From Actinomycetospora sp. (GTDB lineage Bacteria; Actinomycetota; Actinomycetes; Mycobacteriales; Pseudonocardiaceae), in NCBI GenBank assembly GCA_025925615.1, contig JAICLN010000191.1, forward strand, positions 1 through 8,190: a stretch of DNA of 8,190 nt, given 5' to 3'. This document shows, piece by piece, positions 1 to 4,644 of this stretch (positions within the stretch are counted from its first letter, which is position 1; the number at the start of each line of letters is the position of its first letter). The notes under the pieces are model-generated. The model made no database searches. It saw only the letters and a program-made list of their open reading frames with translations, and was not told where the DNA came from. Made by a program: the position numbers and the translations under genes.

Positions 1-610
1 ACCCGCCGCCGCTCCGGCCGTCCCGCCCCGGCTCGCGGCGCTGCCCGCGGGCACGACGCAGGCGATCCTCGTCGATGCACCCTCCCCTGGCGCGACCACG
101 GCCACCGTCTCGGCCTGGTCCCGTACCGGCGGCGGCTGGACCGCCGTCCTCCCGCCCACCCCGGGCTTCCTCGGCCGCGACGGCATGGGCCCATCGAGCG
201 AGCAGGTCGCCCGCACCCCCGCCGGCACCTTCCTGATCACCCGGGCCTTCGGCCGGCTGGCGGATCCCGGCACCGCCCTGCCCTACGACCAGGTCGGGCC
301 GGACGACTGGTGGGTCGGCGACACCGCGAGCCCGCTCTACAACACCCGCCAGGTCTGTGCGCCCGGCCGTTGCCCCTTCGACGAGCGCACCTCGGAGAAC
401 CTCGAGGCCGCCGGGCACGCGTACGACCACGCGATCGTCATCGACGCGAACACCGACCCGGTCCGCCCGGGCGCCGGCTCGGCCTACTTCCTGCACATCG
501 GGGACCACGCGACGGCGGGCTGCGTCGCCACCGACGAGGGCGTCGTCGTGACGCTGATGCGCTGGCTGACGCCGGCCGCGCACCCGGTGATCAGCCTGGC
601 GTCGAGCTGA
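1..610 (+). CDS. L,D-transpeptidase (YkuD/ErfK-type, COG3786-like), 5'-truncated
   Basis: The open frame starts at base 2 with no stop upstream, so the true start and any signal peptide lie outside the window. About 202 residues are visible. A Pro/Ala-rich stretch is followed by a sequence running LPAGTTQAILV...GRDGMGPSSEQ...TPAGTFLITRAFG, then a C-terminal segment with FLHIGD (His codon 494-496) and TAGCVATDE (Cys codon 521-523). These fit the conserved His and nucleophilic Cys of the YkuD catalytic domain, in the variant that ends TAGCVA instead of SHGCIR. The family forms 3-3 cross-links in peptidoglycan, or attaches proteins to it, outside the membrane. The internal ATG at 185 is not the start, because conserved family sequence continues upstream in frame. 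The 3' end overlaps the convergent SNase-like gene. The family assignment is by motif recognition; the exact substrate is unknown. Confidence 0.85.
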   Translation, partial: PAAAPAVPPRLAALPAGTTQAILVDAPSPGATTATVSAWSRTGGGWTAVLPPTPGFLGRDGMGPSSEQVARTPAGTFLITRAFGRLADPGTALPYDQVGPDDWWVGDTASPLYNTRQVCAPGRCPFDERTSENLEAAGHAYDHAIVIDANTDPVRPGAGSAYFLHIGDHATAGCVATDEGVVVTLMRWLTPAAHPVISLASS

Positions 611-1190
611 GCGCCGCGGTCGCGGGGCCGCCCACGCACGGCGGCCCCCAGAGCCCGCGGCCCGCGGTCCGGGCCCGGTCCGAGGCCGCCCGGACGGCGG
701 GCATGCGGTCCGGCGGCGCGTCGGCGGCGTAGCTGGCCACGACACCGGCCTCGGCCGCGAGGACCGCGTAGTCGTCGCCCTGGTTCAGCGAGACCCACGC
801 CAGGGCCCGGGAGAAGCGGTCGGAGCGCCCGTCACCGGCCAGCACCACGGCCCGCCCGGCGAGAGTCCGTCGGGCGAACGCCTCGGCCTGGTCGGTGTAG
901 CAGCGCTGCGGCGGCTGGACGCCGAGCGCCCGGACCCGCAGCACGCGCCCGTCCTCGAGCCGGACGTCCATGGTCACCGGGTCGGCGACGGCGAGGACCG
1001 TCGCCGGGGTCCCGCCGCCGGCGTCGGGGGGCACGACGGGCGGTGCGGTCACCGCGGCGGCCGTCGGGGGCGCCGTCACCGGCCGGTCCGACCCGACCTG
1101 CACCGCCCCGGTGAGCACCGCGACCGCCGTGATCAGGCCGACCAGGCTCGCCGCTCCGAGGAGGATGCGTGCCGGCGTTCCGGGGGTCAC
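591..1190 (-). CDS. Membrane-anchored or secreted SNase-like (thermonuclease-fold) protein, probably catalytically dead
   Basis: 199 residues from a GTG start. Residues 9-32 are hydrophobic (signal peptide or anchor), 37-62 form a Pro/Ala/Thr linker, and about 63-186 resemble a staphylococcal-nuclease domain: ADPVT (DGDT region), RVRALGVQPPQ (RLxGIDxPE region), DRFSRALAWV (DxxGRxLAYV region) and a closing RGLWGPPC. Aligning by eye, the two catalytic arginines are kept (R87, R128), but the Ca2+ ligands and general base are replaced (V72 for D21, Q92 for D40, Q95 for E43). Nuclease activity is therefore unlikely; binding or a structural role is an inference. Its only cysteines, C97 and C185, could form a disulfide outside the cell. 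The P450 stop lies in the same frame, 14 codons upstream, and this GTG is the first usable start after it. No good Shine-Dalgarno is visible. The last 20 bp overlap the convergent transpeptidase gene. Confidence 0.75.
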   Translation of the reverse strand: MTPGTPARILLGAASLVGLITAVAVLTGAVQVGSDRPVTAPPTAAAVTAPPVVPPDAGGGTPATVLAVADPVTMDVRLEDGRVLRVRALGVQPPQRCYTDQAEAFARRTLAGRAVVLAGDGRSDRFSRALAWVSLNQGDDYAVLAAEAGVVASYAADAPPDRMPAVRAASDRARTAGRGLWGPPCVGGPATAALSSTPG

Positions 1191-1224
1191 GCACGTCAGT
1201 GTGACGCACGGTGAAAAGATTCCC

Positions 1225-1245
1225 TCACCGGGTCACTCCCGGTGA
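1225..1245 (-). terminator. Hairpin at the P450 stop codon
   Basis: An 8-bp perfect inverted repeat (TCACCGGG / CCCGGTGA) with a 5-nt loop. The P450 TGA (1235-1233) is the loop itself. On the minus strand it is followed by AGGGAATCTTTTC, only a weak T-run. It could be a weak terminator or attenuator between the P450 and SNase-like genes; the pairing is visible, the function is inferred. Confidence 0.4.
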
Positions 1246-2525
1246 CGCCGGGTCCCGCGCACGGGCAGATTCCGGACCCCGAGCACCCCCCTCGGATAGG
1301 GGCGCAGTGCCTCCGGAGCGTCCGCGGCCGGGACGAGCGCGGTGTAGCGGGCGGTCAGCTCCTCCAGCGCCACCCGTCCCTCCAGCCGGGCCAGCGGCGC
1401 CCCGAGGCAGAAGTGCACCCCGTGGCCGAACGCGGTCTGCGCTGCGCCGGAGGCAGCTCCGCAGGCTCCGTGCCCGGGCCTGTGGTTGCCCCGGTCCAGG
1501 ACGAACGCCTCGGGGTCGGCGAACGCGCGCTCGTCGTGGTTGGCCGAGAGCAGCGAGGGCAGCACGAAGCGGTCCGCGGGGATCGTCGTGCCGCCGATCT
1601 CGACCTCGTGCATGGTCACGCGGCCGGTCTGCGTGAAGGGGCTGCGCAGCCGCAGCACCTCCTCGATCGCGGCGGGGATCCGTTCCGGGTCCGCCCCGAG
1701 CACGGTCCAGGTGTCGCGGCCGTCGGCGAGGGGGTGGTCGTGAAAGGTCCGGATCGCGTTGCCCAGCAGCACCGTCGTCGTGATGTGCCCCGCGAGCAGC
1801 AGCAGGAGCGAGAAGTTGGCGGCCTCCTCGTCGTCGAGGAGCACGGGAGAGCCGTCGGTGACGACCTCCGCGGTGACCAGGGCGGTGATCAGGTCGTCCC
1901 CGGCGGTCCCGTCCGCGACGGCCGCGCGCCGCTCCTGCACCGCGGCCACCAGGTACTCGCGGATGTCGGCCATGGCGGCGGCCACGCGCGGCCCGAGCTC
2001 GGGGTCGGTCGGGTCGTCGACCTGCATCGAGAACAGCCGGTCGGCCCAGCCGCGGAACGTCGCGTGGTCGGAGGCCGGCAGCCCGAGCATCTCGGCGATC
2101 ACGGTCACCGGCAGCGGGAAGGCCAGTGCATCGACGAGGTCGAACTCGTCGTCATGCACGTCGTCGAGCAGGCTCCGCGTGATCGCCCGGATGCGGGGCT
2201 CCAGCGCGGCGACCCGTTTCGGGGTGAACGCCGAGGACACGACGGCGCGCAGCCGGCGGTGCTCCGGCGGGTCGATCTGGGTGAGCATGCCGCGGTTGGT
2301 CGTCTTCGCGACCGGCGAGAGCCGGCCCGAGTCCGACGAGAACGTGGCCGGGTCCCGGAGCACGGTGTGGACGTCGGCGTGGCGGAACACGTGGTACATG
2401 CCGTACCGGTCGCGCCAGACCGGGGACTCGTCGCGCATCCGGGCCAGCCAGGCGAGCAGCGTGGGTTCGTCGGCGGTGTCCGGGGCGGCGTGGTCGGCGG
2501 GCGCGGTTTCGGTGGACGGTGTCAT
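1233..2525 (-). CDS. Cytochrome P450 (bacterial class I type), heme monooxygenase
   Basis: 430 residues, a normal length for a soluble bacterial P450, which would need separate ferredoxin and reductase partners; none is encoded here. The K-helix ExxR is E289-V-L-R292 and the heme loop is FGHGVHFCLG with Cys373 as the iron ligand. The I-helix reads A245-G-H-I-T-T, so the usual acid before the conserved Thr is an Ile (I248). About 13 extra Gly/Ala-rich residues lie just before the heme loop (residues 346-364). The start ATG overlaps the TGA of the upstream TetR gene (ATGA) and has a strong GAGGAG ribosome site 5 nt before it. The open frame continues upstream to about 3239, but that part is out of frame with the TetR gene and is not protein-like. 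The substrate cannot be told from sequence. Coupling to a TetR regulator suggests inducible expression, perhaps by the substrate. Confidence 0.95.
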   Translation of the reverse strand: MTPSTETAPADHAAPDTADEPTLLAWLARMRDESPVWRDRYGMYHVFRHADVHTVLRDPATFSSDSGRLSPVAKTTNRGMLTQIDPPEHRRLRAVVSSAFTPKRVAALEPRIRAITRSLLDDVHDDEFDLVDALAFPLPVTVIAEMLGLPASDHATFRGWADRLFSMQVDDPTDPELGPRVAAAMADIREYLVAAVQERRAAVADGTAGDDLITALVTAEVVTDGSPVLLDDEEAANFSLLLLLAGHITTTVLLGNAIRTFHDHPLADGRDTWTVLGADPERIPAAIEEVLRLRSPFTQTGRVTMHEVEIGGTTIPADRFVLPSLLSANHDERAFADPEAFVLDRGNHRPGHGACGAASGAAQTAFGHGVHFCLGAPLARLEGRVALEELTARYTALVPAADAPEALRPYPRGVLGVRNLPVRGTRRHRE

Positions 2526-3232
2526 GGCCCCTCCTCGGGGGACGCCTGGACCGGATGTGGGGGCAGCGACCGGCCCATCTCGTCGAGCAGGCCGGAGTAC
2601 AGGGCGTCGACCTCGGCGGCGACGACGGCGAGGGCCGACGCCGGCGGGAGCTCGGCGGGTTCGAAGGCACGGCGCACGACGACGGCGAGGGCGTCGGCCC
2701 GGTCGGTGAGCTCCGCGCCGCCCGCGAGCTCGTCGCCGAGGAAGAAGCCGAGGGTGGCGGCCGCGAGGCGGTAGTAGAGCGTGGGATCGGCGGCCGGGTC
2801 GTCCGCGAGCAGGCCGTGGCGGTGGAGCAGCGCGAGGTGGCGGGGCCGGTAGGCGGCGTTGTCGCCGACCACCGCCCGGCCGATCTTCGTGTCCGACGCC
2901 AGCGCACCGAGCAGGGCGGCGTCGCCCGTGTAGAGGGCGCGGGCCAGCGGCCGGCGCATGATCGACAGGAACGAGTCGCGCATCGTGCGGTGCAGCACGA
3001 CGTGCTCGGGGTCGGCACGCAGCGCGGCCACGTGCTCGCGCCCGACCGCGATCCCCTCCCGCACCAGCACGGCCCCGAAGAGCTCGAGCTTGCTGGGCCA
3101 GTGCAGGTAGACGGTGCCCTTCCCGACGCCGGCGCGCTCGGCCACGTCGGCGACGGTCACCCGCCGGTACCCGTGGGCCACCAGCAGCTCGCCGGCCGCG
3201 TCGAGGACCCGGGCGCCGCGCGCGTCGCTCAC
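2522..3232 (-). CDS. TetR/AcrR-family transcriptional regulator
   Basis: 236 residues from a GTG at 3232. The N-terminal helix-turn-helix is clear: residues 25-48 contain VTVADVAERAGVGKGTVY followed by LHWPSK and LELF, the typical TetR DNA-binding signature. The remaining 180 or so residues form a helical ligand-binding region of no recognised subclass. GTG 3232 is preferred because GAGGGGG lies 6 nt before it and the protein then begins right at the first helix. A GTG at 3283 would add 17 residues (253 in total) but lacks a comparable ribosome site. The stop TGA overlaps the P450 ATG (ATGA), so both are probably co-translated from one mRNA. As is usual for such pairs, the protein likely represses its own operon. 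The GGTCACG cluster at 3332-3366 is the best operator candidate. The ligand is unknown. Confidence 0.9.
   Translation of the reverse strand: MSDARGARVLDAAGELLVAHGYRRVTVADVAERAGVGKGTVYLHWPSKLELFGAVLVREGIAVGREHVAALRADPEHVVLHRTMRDSFLSIMRRPLARALYTGDAALLGALASDTKIGRAVVGDNAAYRPRHLALLHRHGLLADDPAADPTLYYRLAAATLGFFLGDELAGGAELTDRADALAVVVRRAFEPAELPPASALAVVAAEVDALYSGLLDEMGRSLPPHPVQASPEEGP
2531..2536 (-). promoter_or_regulatory. Ribosome binding site of the P450 gene
   Basis: The minus strand reads GAGGAG-GGGCC-ATG, a strong Shine-Dalgarno 5 nt before the P450 start and inside the end of the TetR gene. It fixes the P450 start at 2525. Confidence 0.75.
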
Positions 3233-3238
3233 ACCGCA

Positions 3239-3245
3239 CCCCCTC
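3239..3245 (-). promoter_or_regulatory. Ribosome binding site supporting the TetR GTG start
   Basis: The minus strand reads GAGGGGG-TGCGGT-GTG. This Shine-Dalgarno-like run decides for the start at 3232 over the longer GTG option at 3283. Confidence 0.55.
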
Positions 3246-3331
3246 GCCGTCGTCGTGATCGGCCCCGCCGGAGCGGACGGCACACTCGCTGCTTCTGCGC
3301 GCGCGACGGTGTCGTTCGCTCCCGACGTGCC

Positions 3332-3366
3332 CGTGACCAGATGTCGATTTCGGTCACGTGGTCACG
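3332..3366. promoter_or_regulatory. Candidate TetR operator: three GTGACC half-sites
   Basis: CGTGACC (3332-3338) is an exact inverted match to GGTCACG (3352-3358) with a 13-nt spacer. A second GGTCACG follows at 3360-3366, 1 nt further on. The junction also creates the palindrome CACGTG (3355-3360). The last copy overlaps the putative minus-strand -10 (TATCGT), where a repressor would block the TetR-P450 promoter. The repeats are seen directly; binding by the neighbouring TetR protein is inferred. Confidence 0.5.
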
Positions 3367-3438
3367 ATAGACCCGGGACGGCCGGTCCGGGAAGAGGGCG
3401 CGGGCTCCGAGGCGCGGCGGCCCGATCGCACGGCGCTA

Positions 3439-3444
3439 TAGGCT
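3439..3444 (+). promoter_or_regulatory. Putative -10 element of a leaderless promoter
   Basis: TAGGCT fits the actinobacterial -10 form TANNNT and ends 7 nt before the ATG at 3452, the spacing expected when transcription starts at the start codon. TATAGG, two bases earlier, is an alternative register. No recognisable -35 is present. No Shine-Dalgarno precedes the ATG, which agrees with a leaderless mRNA. Confidence 0.4.
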
Positions 3445-3451
3445 CTCCGCG

Positions 3452-3532
3452 ATGAGCCACGACGAGGAACGGTTGCGGCGGGCACGCGCGGAGTCGGACG
3501 CCCGGATGGGCACGATCGTGGTGACGCCCTGA
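3452..3532 (+). CDS. Small leader ORF (26 aa) overlapping the kinase start
   Basis: Reads MSHDEERLRRARAE...TIVVTP and then TGA. I do not recognise it. Reasons to call it: the ATG sits 7 nt after a TANNNT -10, 24 of 26 sense codons end in G or C as in real genes here, and its TGA shares a base with the ATG of the phosphotransferase (TGATG). The peptide is charged, probably helical at first, with no signal peptide or membrane segment. It most likely serves translational coupling or reinitiation of the kinase gene. It could also be a small partner protein, or a chance ORF in a leader RNA. Confidence 0.45.
   Translation: MSHDEERLRRARAESDARMGTIVVTP
3520..3524 (+). promoter_or_regulatory. Ribosome binding site of the phosphotransferase gene
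   Basis: GGTGA, a 5-nt match to the 3' part of the ideal Shine-Dalgarno, lies 7 nt before the ATG at 3532 and inside the leader ORF. It is moderate in strength, so coupling to the leader ORF may matter. Confidence 0.4.
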
Positions 3533-4575
3533 TGGCCGCCGACGCACCGATCTCCGGGGACCCCGGCGTTCCCGACGAGGCCGTGGCCTGGTTCCGGGCG
3601 AATGTGCCGGGGCTCGCGGGCGAGCCGACGTTCCGCCGCATCACCGGCGGACGGTCGAACCTGACCTACCGGGTGTCCGACGACGCCGGGACCACCTGGG
3701 CGCTGCGCCGCCCACCGCTGGGCGGGGTGCTCGAGACCGCGCACGACATGGGCCGGGAGTGGCGCTTCCTGTCCGCGCTCGCCCCGACCGACGTGCCGGT
3801 GCCGGCCCCGGTCGCCTTCTGCGAGGACCGGGACGTGGCCGGGGTGGACTTCTACGTCATGGACTTCGCCCCGGGCCGCGTGCTGAACAGCCCGTCGGAC
3901 GCGGACTGGGTGACCTCCACGGAGGTCAAGACCCGGATCGGCGAGTCGACGATGGACGTGCTCGCGGCCCTGCACGGGGTCGAACCCGCCGAGGTCGGGC
4001 TCGACGACCTCGCGCGCCCCGGCAACTTCGTCGAGCGCCAGCTCAAGCGCTGGCACCGGCAGGCGCACTCGTCGGCACTGGAGGACTTCACCGCGATCGA
4101 CGAGGCGCACGCGGCGCTGTCCGAGCGGGTGCCGGACGCCCCGTCGAACCGGATCGTCCACGGCGACTTCCGCAGCGGGAACATCTCCTACGCCGACGAC
4201 GGTGCGGCGGTCGCGGTGTTCGACTGGGAGCTCGCCACCATCGGCGACCCGTACTGCGACCTCGGCCACGTGCTCGTGTCCTGGTCGCAGCCCGGCGACA
4301 CGGTGCCCGCGGCCCTGCCCAACCCGACCGAGGCCGGCGGCTTCCCGACCCGCGAGGACCTGCTCGCCCGCTACGAATCGGCGTCCGGCGCGACACTGCC
4401 GGACATCGACTTCTACATCGCGTTCGCGCGCTGGCGGGCGGCCTGCATCCACGCGGGCGTCTGGACCCGGTACCAGGCCGGCGACATGGGCGACGCCGCC
4501 GACGCCGACGAGGTCACCGGCCCCGAGGCCATCGACGCCCAGGCGCGCTCGGCGCTGGACCAGCTCCGCGGCTGA
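3532..4575 (+). CDS. APH-fold phosphotransferase, ACAD10/11-N-like (possible hydroxyacyl-CoA kinase)
   Basis: 347 residues, the usual length of this family. In order: a glycine-rich loop (ITGGRSNLTYRV), the nucleotide-contact strand WALRRPPLGGVL, AHDMGREWRFLSAL, the VPVPAPVAFC lobe-linking region, the Brenner-type catalytic loop H210-GDFRSG-N217 with D212 as catalytic base, and the metal-binding D231-W-E. The pattern LRRPPLG...AHDMxRE with DWELATIGDP is that of the ACAD10/ACAD11 N-terminal domain, not of drug-resistance kinases. From memory, relatives such as LvaA of the levulinate pathway and ACAD10/11 phosphorylate 4-hydroxyacyl-CoA. The same reaction here is an inference. No acyl-CoA dehydrogenase or LvaB-like gene lies beside it in the window. 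The protein is soluble and cytoplasmic. The start is fixed by the TGATG overlap with the leader ORF; no earlier in-frame start is nearby. Confidence 0.9.
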   Translation: MAADAPISGDPGVPDEAVAWFRANVPGLAGEPTFRRITGGRSNLTYRVSDDAGTTWALRRPPLGGVLETAHDMGREWRFLSALAPTDVPVPAPVAFCEDRDVAGVDFYVMDFAPGRVLNSPSDADWVTSTEVKTRIGESTMDVLAALHGVEPAEVGLDDLARPGNFVERQLKRWHRQAHSSALEDFTAIDEAHAALSERVPDAPSNRIVHGDFRSGNISYADDGAAVAVFDWELATIGDPYCDLGHVLVSWSQPGDTVPAALPNPTEAGGFPTREDLLARYESASGATLPDIDFYIAFARWRAACIHAGVWTRYQAGDMGDAADADEVTGPEAIDAQARSALDQLRG

Positions 4576-4585
4576 CCCCCACCAC

Positions 4586-4642
4586 CGGGAGCGAACGGCC
4601 CCCTCGCTGGGTCTCCGCACGCGAGCGGGCCGGTCGCTCCCG
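4586..4642. terminator. Bidirectional terminator hairpin between convergent genes
   Basis: Arms 4586-4601 and 4627-4642 pair over 16 positions with one mismatch (GGGAGCGAACGGCCC against GGGCCGGTCGCTCCC, plus a closing C-G). An inner CTCGC/GCGAG stem (4603-4607, 4621-4625) extends the structure. It fills almost the whole gap between the kinase stop (4575) and the MprF-like gene's stop (4645-4647), so it can serve both strands. No T-run flanks it, as is common in actinobacteria. Confidence 0.75.
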
Positions 4643-4644
4643 AG

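Larger units (their letters stand above)
3233..3451. other. Divergent intergenic region between the TetR gene and the leader ORF/kinase unit
   Basis: About 220 bp between two units that point away from each other, so it must hold both promoters. It contains the GGTCACG half-site cluster (3332-3366), a possible minus-strand -10 (TATCGT, 3369-3364) beside it with only a weak TTCCCG in the -35 area, and a plus-strand -10-like TAGGCT (3439-3444) exactly 7 nt before an ATG. I see no other gene in it. Confidence 0.6.

Noticed and set aside
1194..1206. Small inverted repeat CGTCA-GTG-TGACG just upstream of the SNase-like start
   Set aside because: Only 5 bp per arm in GC-rich DNA; too short to call an operator without conservation data.
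1242..2774. A 510-codon open frame on the + strand
   Set aside because: Antisense to the P450, which has all its motifs. The translation is low-complexity and has no recognisable domain.
2526..3239. N-terminal extension of the P450 frame to a 668-residue protein
   Set aside because: The extra 238 codons lie in a shifted frame over the TetR gene and read as Arg/Ala/Gly-rich noise. ATG 2525 has a strong ribosome site and family-typical length.
3233..3283. Longer TetR start at GTG 3283
   Set aside because: It adds 17 non-conserved residues and has no good ribosome site, while GTG 3232 has GAGGGGG at proper spacing. Not fully excluded.
3364..3393. Full -35/-10 promoter for the TetR gene (TTCCCG and TATCGT)
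   Set aside because: The -35 match is poor and the spacing approximate. The -10 is mentioned only as support for the operator cluster, not called as a separate feature.
3436..4620. A 394-codon open frame on the minus strand
   Set aside because: Antisense to the phosphotransferase; no domain signature, and it covers the terminator region.
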